64,000 bases of DNA from Flavobacterium erciyesense. GTDB lineage: Bacteria; Bacteroidota; Bacteroidia; Flavobacteriales; Flavobacteriaceae. The notes beneath the pieces were generated by a model. The model saw only the letters and a list, made by a program, of their open reading frames with translations. It ran no database searches and was not told where the DNA came from. Numbering within the stretch: the stretch's first letter is position 1; every line of letters begins with the position of its first letter. Positions 53,915 to 62,360 of the stretch are shown here, one piece after another. The stretch is from assembly GCF_018069925.1 (NCBI RefSeq), contig NZ_JAGPXB010000005.1, positions 1 to 64,000 of the forward strand, written 5' to 3'. A program made the translations under genes and the position numbers.

Positions 53915-54679
53915 ATGTCTGCAGATCAAAATACGTCTCAAGAAAACCAAGAACTTTCTAAAGCCAATTGGTACACTTCCTGGTTTGACACTCCTTATTA
54001 CCACATCCTTTACAAAGACCGTAATTACCGAGAAGCGCAGCTTTTCATGGATAATTTAACGCACTACCTTAACTTACCTGAAAAAGCCAAAGTTTTGGAT
54101 TTAGCCTGTGGCAAAGGCCGTCATTCTATTTACTTGAATCAATTAGGATTTGATGTTTTGGGTGCCGATTTATCTACTAACAGCATTGAAGCAGCTAAGA
54201 AAAACGAGAATAACAATTTGCACTTCAAAGTACACGACATGCGCGTTCCTTTTGAAGAAAAATTCGATGCTATCTTTAATCTTTTTACCAGTTTTGGGTA
54301 TTTTGAAAATGACGAAGACAATTTAACAACCCTAAAAGCCATCAAAGAAAGTTTATCTGAGTACGGCTTTGCAGTGATTGATTTCATGAACGTTAATCAG
54401 GTGTTGAACACACTGGTACCCGAAGAAACAAAAACCGTTGACGGAATCGATTTTCACATCACCCGTTACTTGAAGGACGGACACATTTACAAAGAAATTC
54501 AATTTCAAGACCAAGGGCAAGACTACCATTTTACCGAAAAAGTAAAAGCACTCACCCTAACCGACTTTGAAAACCTTATGGAAGAAGCCGGAATTTATCT
54601 CTTAGACCTTTTTGGCGATTATAAATTGAAAAAATTCCATAAAACAGAGAGCGAACGATTGATTATGATTTTTAAATAG
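53915..54679 (+). CDS. Class I SAM-dependent methyltransferase
   Basis: 254 residues. The N-terminus WYTSWFDTPYYHILYKDRNYREAQLFM is typical of a small flavobacterial SAM methyltransferase family. Motif I VLDLACGKGRHSIYL, acidic loop VLGADLSTNSIEAA, motif II/III FDAIFNLFTSFGYF, then DFMNVNQVLNTL and a C-terminal YKLKKFHKTESERLIMIFK. The substrate is not known. It is divergent from the THUMP methyltransferase and likely monocistronic. Confidence 0.9.
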   Translation: MSADQNTSQENQELSKANWYTSWFDTPYYHILYKDRNYREAQLFMDNLTHYLNLPEKAKVLDLACGKGRHSIYLNQLGFDVLGADLSTNSIEAAKKNENNNLHFKVHDMRVPFEEKFDAIFNLFTSFGYFENDEDNLTTLKAIKESLSEYGFAVIDFMNVNQVLNTLVPEETKTVDGIDFHITRYLKDGHIYKEIQFQDQGQDYHFTEKVKALTLTDFENLMEEAGIYLLDLFGDYKLKKFHKTESERLIMIFK

Positions 54680-54761
54680 GAAACGATTGTTATGTATCAC
54701 AACTACAAAATGAAAGTGTAGTTGCAGATTAAAACAACAATTTATTCGTTAAGCAAAGCCC

Positions 54762-55430
54762 ATGAATTACCTATTGCCCTTACTTTCTGTTTTACTTGGT
54801 TACATCATAGCACTTGCGCTAAAACCAAAAAACAAAACCAACTTAAAATTACTACTCGCCTTTAGCGGGTCGTTTTTGTTGTCGCTTACAGTAATGCATT
54901 TGCTGCCTGAAATTTACGAAAGTAGCATAAGCAATATCGGTTTGTTTATCATGTTAGGGATATTGTTCCAAATTATTTTAGAATTCTTCTCCAAAGGCGC
55001 AGAGCACGGACACGTTCACGGCAAAGCCAGCATGAGCCAAATTCCGTGGTTGCTATTCATCAGTTTGTGCATACATGCCTTTCTCGAAGGCTTTCCGGTA
55101 AGCCATCACCACGATTTAGCATTAGGAATAGCCATTCATCACCTGCCAATCGCTATTATTTTGACTACGTTTTTCATTAACGGAAATCTCAATAAAACGG
55201 CCATCTTTTTCTTCATGATCACTTTTTCGGTCATGACACCTTTGGGCACCTTTTTATCTGATTATCTGCCTATTTTAAATCGATATTACGCCGAGCTAAC
55301 CGCAATTGTGATCGGAATTTTATTCCACATCTCCTCCACCATTATTTTTGAAAGCAGCGAAGGCCACAAATTCAATATCGCCAAGGTTTCCATGATTGTA
55401 ATTGGTATTGCATTGGCATATTTTTTATAA
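54762..55430 (+). CDS. ZIP-family metal transporter
   Basis: 222 residues with about eight membrane helices. Helix 2 has TVMHLLPEIYESSISN; the loop has HGHVHGK (His-rich, metal-binding); and helices 4-5 have SLCIHAFLEGFPVSHHHDLALGIAIHHLPIAIIL, the H-x3-E ... H-H-x3-I signature of ZIP permeases. Zinc or iron uptake through the inner membrane is probable. Monocistronic, followed by a structured repeat. Confidence 0.9.
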   Translation: MNYLLPLLSVLLGYIIALALKPKNKTNLKLLLAFSGSFLLSLTVMHLLPEIYESSISNIGLFIMLGILFQIILEFFSKGAEHGHVHGKASMSQIPWLLFISLCIHAFLEGFPVSHHHDLALGIAIHHLPIAIILTTFFINGNLNKTAIFFFMITFSVMTPLGTFLSDYLPILNRYYAELTAIVIGILFHISSTIIFESSEGHKFNIAKVSMIVIGIALAYFL

Positions 55431-55440
55431 ATTTACAAGG

Positions 55441-55545
55441 TGGGCGTGCCCGCCAAAAAAAGGCGGTCGGGCTATCCGCTGCAATCTTTTTTCATTTCGC
55501 TACCGCTGCATGATAAAAGGATTTCCGCTTTTATCCCTCACGCGC
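55441..55545 (-). repeat. Structured intergenic repeat, copy C
   Basis: Outer inverted ends GCGTG (55444-55448) and CACGC (55539-55543) enclose two hairpins: GCCCGCC-A7-GGCGG(TC)GGGC and ATCTTTTT...AAAAGGAT. Shares TGGGCGT, GGTCG-GCT, CCGCTGCAATC and the terminal TCACGC with copy A. It is markedly more GC-rich than the flanks. Confidence 0.7.
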
Positions 55546-55596
55546 GACCCGAATCAATAGAGAATTTTGTGCTTTGGCACCCAAAATACAGTAGCA

Positions 55597-56418
55597 ATGG
55601 AATTTACAAAAACCACCGAACAAGCCTCCAAATACGACCACTTAGAAAAAATGTCGGTTCAGGAATTGTTAACCAACATCAACCAAGAAGACCAAACCGT
55701 ACCACAAGCAGTGGCAAAAGCCATCCCGCAAATAGAAGCCCTAGTTCAAGAAATTGTACGCAAAATGCAGCAAGGCGGGCGTTTGTTTTACATTGGCGCA
55801 GGAACATCCGGCCGCTTAGGAGTAGTTGATGCCTCCGAGTGTCCGCCTACTTTTGGAGTTCCATTTGATTTGGTTGTAGGTATCATTGCAGGTGGCGATG
55901 CCGCGATACGCAAAGCCGTTGAAAACGCCGAAGACAATGCCACCCAAGCTTGGCTTGACTTACAAGCTTTCAACATCAATACCAACGATGTCGTTATCGG
56001 AATCGCTGCTTCAGGCACTACGCCCTACGTAATTGGCGGTTTACAGGCTTGCAACCAAAATAACATAACCACCGGAAGCATTTCATGTAATGCCAACAGT
56101 CCGCTTTCGCAAACCGCACAATTCCCAATTGATGTAGTTGTAGGTCCGGAATTCGTAACCGGAAGTTCACGCATGAAAGCCGGAACAGCACAAAAACTAG
56201 TGCTAAACATGATTTCTACTACAAGCATGATTCAGCTCGGAAAAGTAAAAGGAAACAAAATGGTCGATATGCAGCTCAGTAACAACAAACTTGTTGATCG
56301 TGGCATTAAAATGATCATGGACGAAATTCCGGTGACCTACGAGCAAGCATCTGCCTTATTATTGGAACACAAAAGTGTGCGACAAGCGGTGATGAATTAT
56401 GGTGAAAGAGGTTACTAG
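55597..56418 (+). CDS. murQ: N-acetylmuramic acid 6-phosphate etherase
   Basis: 273 residues from ATG 55597 (MEFTKTTEQASKYDHLEKMSVQELL), usual family length; the longer frame to 55567 runs into repeat C. It cleaves the lactyl ether of MurNAc-6-phosphate, recycling cell-wall sugars to GlcNAc-6-phosphate. SIS domain marks are FYIGAGTSGRLGVVDASECPPTFG, GIAASGTTPYVIGGL, and TGSSRMKAGTAQKLVLNM. The catalytic Glu in ASECPP is present. The following gene starts only 27 bases later but is unrelated. Confidence 0.93.
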   Translation: MEFTKTTEQASKYDHLEKMSVQELLTNINQEDQTVPQAVAKAIPQIEALVQEIVRKMQQGGRLFYIGAGTSGRLGVVDASECPPTFGVPFDLVVGIIAGGDAAIRKAVENAEDNATQAWLDLQAFNINTNDVVIGIAASGTTPYVIGGLQACNQNNITTGSISCNANSPLSQTAQFPIDVVVGPEFVTGSSRMKAGTAQKLVLNMISTTSMIQLGKVKGNKMVDMQLSNNKLVDRGIKMIMDEIPVTYEQASALLLEHKSVRQAVMNYGERGY

Positions 56419-56444
56419 TTGACTCTAATTCTAAAAAAAAATCC

Positions 56445-57302
56445 GTGATCAGATTATCAACATTCGAAGATAACTCATTTGAGCCTTTTCAGACCTTAAC
56501 TGAAGAAACTTACATGCTTCTAAAACAGGATAGTGCAGTTTTAACGAAATCGTATACTCAATTTGTTGTTTTCAAATACCTTCAATTAAATCTAAAAGAT
56601 TACGCTGACTTTGTATCAGAGTGGACAAATGTACCAGCCTACAAAATGGATTTAATGATTTCGACTAATATTCATTTTGTGTTAGAATTTAATAAAAGAA
56701 TTTCTAACGTTTTAATGAGTTTCAAATTCTTTTTGGATAACGCAGAAACGTATCTTAAAAGAAAACACGGTAAAGATTCTAAAATAGCTAAAGATTTTAC
56801 AGAACTTACTAATAATTTATTCGACAATTCCTTTGCATATCGTTTTCTATCTAAACTTAGAAACTATTCAGCGCATTTAGGATTTCCTTTAGAAGTTGTT
56901 TTATTCAAAATTGATTACAATAATGAATTTCCGGAATCAAGCAAACATTCTTCACAATTACTTCTAAATTTAGAATCCCTAAAAAAAGAAAAAAAATTAT
57001 TTAGTAGTATAGTTTATCGAGATCTCGATAAAATGACAGAAGATTTAGATTTGATTCCGTTAATAAAGGAATTATCTTTTCACATTATATCAATTCAAAA
57101 ATTCATTTATTTTAGTGAACGTAATGAACTTGATGAAGCTATTGAAAATATTGATTTTTTTGTTGGAAGTAGAAAAACGAAAAATAATCAAATCAAAGTT
57201 TACACCTATGAAAATACCAACAATAATTCCACAATGAAAATTTTTGATATACCTTACGAGATTTTAGAAGAATTTAAAAACACATATAAAAACTGGTGCT
57301 GA
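56445..57302 (+). CDS. Hypothetical helical protein with R-x4-H (HEPN-like) motif, accessory
   Basis: 285 residues from a GTG at 56445 (MIRLSTFEDNSFEPFQ). Predominantly helical, rich in Lys, Asn, Phe and Ile. A helix near residues 132-150 reads YRFLSKLRNYSAHLGFPL: RNYSAH is the R-x4-H catalytic pattern of HEPN domains, with the Asn or polar residue after Arg that is common in HEPN RNases. No antitoxin gene is adjacent. AT content is visibly higher than in murQ and the pentapeptide gene, and it interrupts the murQ - DUF6095 run, so it looks acquired. HEPN proteins are often RNases in toxin-antitoxin or phage defence; this assignment rests on a short motif and helical context only. Confidence 0.6.
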   Translation: MIRLSTFEDNSFEPFQTLTEETYMLLKQDSAVLTKSYTQFVVFKYLQLNLKDYADFVSEWTNVPAYKMDLMISTNIHFVLEFNKRISNVLMSFKFFLDNAETYLKRKHGKDSKIAKDFTELTNNLFDNSFAYRFLSKLRNYSAHLGFPLEVVLFKIDYNNEFPESSKHSSQLLLNLESLKKEKKLFSSIVYRDLDKMTEDLDLIPLIKELSFHIISIQKFIYFSERNELDEAIENIDFFVGSRKTKNNQIKVYTYENTNNNSTMKIFDIPYEILEEFKNTYKNWC

Positions 57303-57412
57303 CACTCGCTATATAATCACTTTACTATTTTTCAATTAACGACAAAATTGTTTTGTGTTTAAAAGTTGCAAAAACTAAGACCTCAAAATTACAAACCGCA
57401 TAAACTATCACT

Positions 57413-57634
57413 ATGAGCACCAACAGAGTACTTTTATCCAAAGGAGTTAAATATTTAGCGGGCTCGTTGCCGCTGTTATTTATTGGACCGTCCTTGATTT
57501 ATAATGCCTTCATGAACCAAGGAAATGTTTGGCATTATTTAATTCTTGCTATAGGTATTGCAGCCTGCGGTGCCGCGATGTATTGCATGTTTAAAGGCCT
57601 AAAAATAATCATGCAAAGCTTATTTAACGATTAA
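57413..57634 (+). CDS. DUF6095-family membrane protein
   Basis: 73 residues. Two hydrophobic helices (GVKYLAGSLPLLFIGPSLIYNAFM and VWHYLILAIGIAACGAAMYCMFKGLKIIM). The RVLLSKGVKYLAGSLPLLFIGPSLI start is the DUF6095 signature. It shares the last base of its stop with the start of the pentapeptide gene (57634), so translation is coupled. Function unknown. Confidence 0.88.
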   Translation: MSTNRVLLSKGVKYLAGSLPLLFIGPSLIYNAFMNQGNVWHYLILAIGIAACGAAMYCMFKGLKIIMQSLFND

Positions 57635-58206
57635 TGGAAGAATTACTCTATTTTCAAAAAAAATTCGATAAAATCGTGCTGCCTTCCTACAGACTCACCA
57701 ACCGTGAGTTTGAAGATTGTGTTTTTACCAACTGCGATTTCTCTTCGAGCAATTGGTCGCAAACCACTTTTATGGATTGTGAGTTTATCGATTGTAATTT
57801 GGCGCTAATTCAAACCGCTGGCTGCAGTTTCAAAAATGTACAATTTACCAATTGCAAATTACTAGGCATTGCCTTTGATCAATGTGCTGATTTTTTGTTT
57901 CAAGTTAGTTTTCAGGATTGTAACCTAGATTACGCCTCGTTTGCCAATAAAAAAATGCCGAAAACTAATTTTATGGCGTGTTCTCTCAAAGAAGTAAGTT
58001 TTGTTGGTAGTACACTTACTGGCTCTAGTTTTGAAGATAGTATGCTGGAAGGCGCAATTTTCAACAATACACAATTAGCCTCGGTAGATTTTACCAAAGC
58101 AAGCAATTATAAGATTGACCCCGAATACAACCCGATGCGCAAAGCTAAATTTTCGGCGCAAGGAATTGTGGGATTATTGGATAAATATGATATCAAAATA
58201 GTTTAA
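57634..58206 (+). CDS. Pentapeptide-repeat protein
   Basis: 190 residues. Repeats of A(D/N)LxF type with many Cys and Asn: FEDCVFTNCDFSSSNWSQTTFMDCEFIDCNL, FKNVQFTNCKLLGIAFDQCADF, FQVSFQDCNLDYASFANKK, FMACSLKEVSFVGSTLTGSSFEDSMLEGAIFNNTQLASVDF, and a closing YKIDPEYNPMRKAKFS. They form a right-handed quadrilateral helix. Some family members (Qnr, MfpA) shield type II topoisomerases from quinolones; the presence of parC 1.5 kb away is coincidental as far as the sequence shows. Confidence 0.92.
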   Translation: MEELLYFQKKFDKIVLPSYRLTNREFEDCVFTNCDFSSSNWSQTTFMDCEFIDCNLALIQTAGCSFKNVQFTNCKLLGIAFDQCADFLFQVSFQDCNLDYASFANKKMPKTNFMACSLKEVSFVGSTLTGSSFEDSMLEGAIFNNTQLASVDFTKASNYKIDPEYNPMRKAKFSAQGIVGLLDKYDIKIV

Positions 58207-58211
58207 TTTTA

Positions 58212-58347
58212 CCCCAGATGGCAGTGAAAACTGGGTTGCTGTTTTTTGCGCTCTTTTTCTTGGCCAAAAAGAGCGACCAAAGGAAGCTCCTTTTGGGGCA
58301 ATAGAAAAAAAGCAAAAAACGCAACACGTTGCAACGAACAGCTGGAA
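58212..58347 (+). repeat. Structured intergenic repeat, copy D
   Basis: CCAG (58214-58217) and CTGG (58342-58345) at the ends; an inner stem GTTGC-T-GTTTTTTGC / GCAAAAAAC-GCAAC; and inside it two hairpins, GCTCTTTTT/AAAAAGAGC and CCAAAGGA/TCCTTTTGG. This is a four-way-junction-like fold. The terminal words CCCAGAT-GCAG and AGCTGGAA match copy B reversed. It precedes the small lipoprotein gene. Confidence 0.7.
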
Positions 58348-58368
58348 TAGGTTCTAAAAAAAACAAGA

Positions 58369-58743
58369 ATGAAAAAAATTATTGCATTAGTAAGTATTTT
58401 TATGTTGGCTTCCTGCTACGAGCAAGAACGCAATTGTAAGGATTTTAAAACCGGAAAATTCAAGTTTGAATACGAGGTAGATGGCGTTAAAAAAACGACT
58501 GTTTTTGAGCGCAACGACAGTATTGAAATTGAAACTTTTGAAGGAAAAACAGATACAGCTAGTATTAGATGGGTGAATGATTGCGAATATGTTTTGCTCA
58601 AATTGCACCCAAAAAATATGGCCGAAGAAAAGGCGATTGGCATGAAAATTTTAACCACCACTAAGGATTCTTACACATTTGAATTCGGGATGGTAGGCTC
58701 TGATGCTAAACAGCGTGGTACGGTAACGAAAATTAATGATTAA
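58369..58743 (+). CDS. Small lipoprotein, unknown function
   Basis: 124 residues. Signal MKKIIALVSIFMLASC with Cys 16, then a second Cys pair (CYEQERNC, and WVNDCEYV). The mature part is beta-rich: FKFEYEVDGVKKTTVFERNDSIEIETFEGKTDTASIRWVND, YTFEFGMVGSDAKQRGTVTK. In related genomes similar genes are labelled DNA topoisomerase IV because of proximity to parC, which the sequence does not support. 23 bases before terC on the same strand. Confidence 0.8.
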   Translation: MKKIIALVSIFMLASCYEQERNCKDFKTGKFKFEYEVDGVKKTTVFERNDSIEIETFEGKTDTASIRWVNDCEYVLLKLHPKNMAEEKAIGMKILTTTKDSYTFEFGMVGSDAKQRGTVTKIND

Positions 58744-58766
58744 TTTAGACTTTTAAACACTATAAA

Positions 58767-59546
58767 ATGGAAGTATTTTTGAACCCAGATGCTTGGGTAG
58801 CCTTATTAACCTTGACTTTTCTTGAAATTGTTTTGGGAATTGACAACATTATTTTTATTTCGATTGCAACGGGTAAATTGCCAGTAGAACAACGCAAGAA
58901 AGCCACCAAAATTGGTATGTTTTTGGCCATGTTCATGCGTATTGCGCTATTATTTGGTATCAATATTTTGATTCAAATGAAAGAGCCTTGGTTTCATATT
59001 GATTTGCCTTGGTTTTCGGCAGGAATTACGGGTCAAAGTTTGATTCTTTTTGGCGGTGGATTGTTCTTAATTTACAAAAGTACCAACGAAATTAGAGAGA
59101 AAGTAGACGAAAAAGGCCATGAAGAAAAAGAGTTGGGCAAAGCCGCAACCAAGTCGTTTCAAAATGTAATTTTTCAAATCATTTTAATTGACCTTGTATT
59201 TTCTTTTGATAGTATTTTGACTGCCGTGGGGATGACCAATGGTGTTGAAGGCGCACTTTATATTATGATTACTGCCGTTATTATTTCAGTACTCGTGATG
59301 ATGCAGTTTGCAGTTCCTGTTGGAAATTTTGTAAACAAACATCCATCGATTCAAATTTTAGGATTATCTTTTTTGATCTTAATTGGGATGATGTTACTTA
59401 CTGAAAGCGCACATTTATCTAACGCTTTAATCTTTGGAAGTCATGTAACTCCAGTGCCAAAAGGCTACTTGTACTTTGCGATTTCGTTCTCATTATTAGT
59501 AGAAGTACTGAATATGAAAATGAATAAAAGTAAAAGTAAATCGTAA
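58767..59546 (+). CDS. TerC-family membrane protein
   Basis: 259 residues, seven to nine membrane helices. EVFLNPDAWVALLTLTFLEIVLGIDNIIFISIATGKLP at the start and LIDLVFSFDSILTAVGMTN in the middle contain the conserved acidic residues of TerC (EIVLGIDN, DLVFSFDS). Proposed roles are manganese export or tellurite resistance, and loading Mn into exported enzymes. The tail is Lys/Ser-rich. Directly behind its stop lies the heptamer repeat array. Confidence 0.9.
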   Translation: MEVFLNPDAWVALLTLTFLEIVLGIDNIIFISIATGKLPVEQRKKATKIGMFLAMFMRIALLFGINILIQMKEPWFHIDLPWFSAGITGQSLILFGGGLFLIYKSTNEIREKVDEKGHEEKELGKAATKSFQNVIFQIILIDLVFSFDSILTAVGMTNGVEGALYIMITAVIISVLVMMQFAVPVGNFVNKHPSIQILGLSFLILIGMMLLTESAHLSNALIFGSHVTPVPKGYLYFAISFSLLVEVLNMKMNKSKSKS

Positions 59547-59549
59547 GAA

Positions 59550-59598
59550 GTGAGAAGTGAATGGTGAGTTGTGAATGGTGAGTTGTGAGAAGTGAACT
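59550..59598 (+). repeat. Heptanucleotide tandem repeat GTGANNN x7
   Basis: Seven consecutive units GTGA followed by GAA, ATG, GTT, ATG, GTT, GAA, ACT fill 49 bases between the terC stop and its terminator; a 14-base block repeats exactly at 59557-59570 and 59571-59584. Confidence 0.85.
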
Positions 59599-59616
59599 CA
59601 AATTCATTTATAAAAT

Positions 59617-59660
59617 AGAATGCCCCCAAATAGTATCGCACTATTTGGGGGCATTTTTTA
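59617..59660. terminator. Bidirectional terminator between terC and parC
   Basis: A fifteen-pair stem ATGCCCCCAAATAGT / ACTATTTGGGGGCAT (59620-59634 with 59640-59654) with A/T tracts on both sides. Confidence 0.92.
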
Positions 59661-59671
59661 TGGAGAATAAA

Positions 59672-62359
59672 TTAATCTAAACTCATGGTGATTTGACCAT
59701 CATCGTCAAGTTGTACCGGACCTGCATCTTCATCGCTTAAAACAGTTGGTTCAGGAACCTCTTCTACTGGTTCTTCATACGGCAGTGGATCTAGCAAATT
59801 GACTTGTTTTAATTTATCAGTAGTCAATTGATTACCCTGTGCTTTGAATCCTTTTACGGCGATAAAAGCCTCTACATCTACAATTTGATTTTCTTTTTGA
59901 ACGCCTTTTACTTTTGCAAAAATCAATTCGGCAACGGGTCTGTAATCGGTTGAAACAATTTCGAGTCTTGAATTAGCATGCTCTGAGATGAAGGCTTCTT
60001 CTTTGTTTTCGGTTTCTACCAAAAAGCGTTTGATGTAGTAGCGTTCTTTTTCACCGTCGTAATAAATAGCCGAAATAGGTTTTTTCGGATTCCATTTCTC
60101 CAAAACAATCATGTCTTGATCAAAATGTGTGGTTAATTCAGGCGTAATCACTTTTAATTTCCCTGATTGCGAAACGATCAAAATTTTATCTGAAGGTCTG
60201 AATTCACCGAGTAATTCCCCACGTCCGTCTACATTTAAACGTTGTACCGTATCGTCAAACCAAACTTTACGAGGCAACAAAGTAGAAATTCCTTTTTCTT
60301 TCAGTTCAATCTTTTTGATTGGGTATTTGGTAACTAAATTTCCTTTTGAACTTCGCCCTTTGATGGCTAAGTTAGCAAAGTCAATATCAAATTTTAATTT
60401 TTTGATAGTTCCCACTTGGCGCAGCAAAATAGTAATTACCTCAGCCTCTCCGTTTGGATTGCATGAAAAGTATACAATTTGAGATCCCGCAGTTTCATTG
60501 GTTAAATCATATGGCTTATCACGCGTAACGCCCGATACATTAAAACGTTTGATGTACGATGGACCCGATTTTCCGTCGCGGTAAATCAAGTTGTAAATCG
60601 TACGCTTGTCGCTCTTGTCAAAAATAGCTACGTGAATAATATCTTTTCCTACGAAAGTCTTTGCATCGACTTTGGTGATCATCATTTTTCCATCGCGCAT
60701 AAACACAATCACATCATCAATATCAGAACAATCGGTGACGTATTCGTCTTTCTTTAAACTAGTCCCCACAAAACCTTCCTCGCGGTTGACATACAGTTTA
60801 GTGTTGCGTAAGACTACTTTTGTTGCTTCGATATCATCAAAAATGCGCAATTCGGTTTGGCGTTCGCGTCCTTTACCGTATTTCTCTTTTAACTTGGTGA
60901 AATAGGCAATTGCAAAATCGTTTAAGTTTGCTAAATGATGCTCTACTTCTTGCATTTCGGCTTCTAACTTGGCAATCATATCGTCAGCCTTATCGGAGTC
61001 AAAACGCGTGATACGAATCATCGGAATCTGCGTTAAGCGCTGCAAATCGTCATCATTAATTTCTCTAACAAATGATTCTTTGAAAGGCTCAAAACGATCG
61101 TACAAATAGGTATACAGCGCTTCTCTATCACCATATAACTTAAAATCAATGTACATTTCTTCGCGAATGAAAATTTTCTCTAGTGTTGAAAAGTGCCACT
61201 TGTTTTTTAATTCTTCGAGTTGAATTTCGAGTTCTTGCTTCAATAAATCAACGGTTCTTGCGGTTGAAATGCGCAACATTTCAGAAACCCCAATAAACAA
61301 AGGTTTGTTATCTTCAATCACACAACCCAAAGGTGCAACTGATGTTTCGCAAGCTGTAAAAGCAAACAAAGCATCAATAGTTTTGTCTGGAGAAACTCCT
61401 GGAAAAAGATGAATTAAAATTTCAACTTCGGCAGCAGTATTGTCTTCAATTTTTTTGATTTTGATTTTGCCTTTTTCATTGGCTTTCAAAATACTATCAA
61501 TTAAAGTGGTCGTATTGGTCGAAAACGGAATTTGCGTAATCACCAACGTATTTTTATCTAATTGGGCAATTTTGGCACGAACGCGTACACGTCCGCCACG
61601 CATTCCGTCATTGTAATTCGATACATCAGCAATACCTTGCGTCAAGAAATCTGGGTATAAGGTAAATGGTTTTCCTTTTAATATTTTAACCGAAGCATCG
61701 AGCAATTCGTTGAAATTGTGCGGCAACACTTTCGTGGAAAGTCCTACAGCAATCCCTTCTGCTCCTTGTGCCAAAAGCAACGGAAACTTAACAGGAAGAT
61801 TGTTTGGCTCAGCACGACGACCGTCATACGAAACACCCCAATCGGTAATTTTTGGAGAATACAAAACCTCCAAAGCAAACTTGGATAAACGCGCCTCAAT
61901 GTAACGCGAAGCCGCAGCGCCATCGCCTGTTAAGATATTTCCCCAGTTTCCTTGGCAATCAATCAATAAATCTTTCTGGCCAATTTGCACCATAGCGTCA
62001 CCAATACTCGCATCTCCGTGAGGGTGATACTGCATGGTGTGCCCTACTACATTGGCTACCTTATTATAACGACCGTCATCCAACTCTTTAAGTGAGTGCA
62101 TGATTCTACGTTGTACAGGTTTAAATCCATCCTCAATAGCAGGTACGGCACGTTCCAAAATTACATACGAAGCATAATCCAGAAACCAATCTTTGTACAT
62201 GCCCGTAACCTTGGTTATGGTATCGCCTTCTTCATTATTGTTTTCGTAAAAATGCTGCATGCCACTCGAGGTTTTTATGTCTTCGAAACCAGCGTCGTTA
62301 CTTACATCTTCATTTTCTTCTCCCTCAGGAATTGTATTTTCTTCTTCTTCGTCTTTCAT
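59672..62359 (-). CDS. parC: DNA topoisomerase IV subunit A
   Basis: 895 residues, decatenase subunit. An acidic, poorly conserved N-terminus (1-48, EEEENTIPEGEENEDVSNDAG) precedes the winged helix. QRRIMHSLKELDDGRYNKVANVVG, YHPHGDASIGDAMV (quinolone region), catalytic Tyr 153 in AASRYIEARLS, and GLSTKVLPHNFNELLDA are type IIA breakage-reunion features. The C-terminal propeller lacks the GyrA box, so ParC rather than GyrA. In the quinolone pocket the usual Ser is Ala 117 (HPHGDASIGD), a state seen in Bacteroidetes ParC. The ATG directly follows the stop of the YhcG-like gene, with no spacer; parE is not visible in the window. Confidence 0.93.
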   Translation of the reverse strand: MKDEEEENTIPEGEENEDVSNDAGFEDIKTSSGMQHFYENNNEEGDTITKVTGMYKDWFLDYASYVILERAVPAIEDGFKPVQRRIMHSLKELDDGRYNKVANVVGHTMQYHPHGDASIGDAMVQIGQKDLLIDCQGNWGNILTGDGAAASRYIEARLSKFALEVLYSPKITDWGVSYDGRRAEPNNLPVKFPLLLAQGAEGIAVGLSTKVLPHNFNELLDASVKILKGKPFTLYPDFLTQGIADVSNYNDGMRGGRVRVRAKIAQLDKNTLVITQIPFSTNTTTLIDSILKANEKGKIKIKKIEDNTAAEVEILIHLFPGVSPDKTIDALFAFTACETSVAPLGCVIEDNKPLFIGVSEMLRISTARTVDLLKQELEIQLEELKNKWHFSTLEKIFIREEMYIDFKLYGDREALYTYLYDRFEPFKESFVREINDDDLQRLTQIPMIRITRFDSDKADDMIAKLEAEMQEVEHHLANLNDFAIAYFTKLKEKYGKGRERQTELRIFDDIEATKVVLRNTKLYVNREEGFVGTSLKKDEYVTDCSDIDDVIVFMRDGKMMITKVDAKTFVGKDIIHVAIFDKSDKRTIYNLIYRDGKSGPSYIKRFNVSGVTRDKPYDLTNETAGSQIVYFSCNPNGEAEVITILLRQVGTIKKLKFDIDFANLAIKGRSSKGNLVTKYPIKKIELKEKGISTLLPRKVWFDDTVQRLNVDGRGELLGEFRPSDKILIVSQSGKLKVITPELTTHFDQDMIVLEKWNPKKPISAIYYDGEKERYYIKRFLVETENKEEAFISEHANSRLEIVSTDYRPVAELIFAKVKGVQKENQIVDVEAFIAVKGFKAQGNQLTTDKLKQVNLLDPLPYEEPVEEVPEPTVLSDEDAGPVQLDDDGQITMSLD

Positions 62360-62360
62360 T
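62344..62360 (-). repeat. 17-bp direct repeat at the parC start (copy 1)
   Basis: Minus strand AATGAAAGACGAAGAAG, comprising the parC start codon and next five codons plus one base. An identical 17-mer starts the neighbouring gene at 63472-63488. Confidence 0.85.

Noticed and set aside
55440..55829. 129-codon frame overlapping the start of murQ
   Set aside because: It runs through the structured repeat C and the murQ coding region in another frame; murQ is the real gene.
57634..58206. Pentapeptide protein as Qnr-like topoisomerase protection because parC is close
   Set aside because: Adjacency is loose (separate strand and 1.5 kb away) and the repeats are Cys/Asn-rich without Qnr-specific loops. 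A general pentapeptide protein is safer.
59550..59598. CRISPR-like array
   Set aside because: Units are only seven bases with three variable ones and no spacers of 25-40 bases; there are no cas genes. It is a heptamer tandem repeat.
59672..62359. Ala at the quinolone Ser position of ParC as acquired resistance
   Set aside because: HPHGDASIGD is likely the normal Bacteroidetes ParC state, not a recent mutation.
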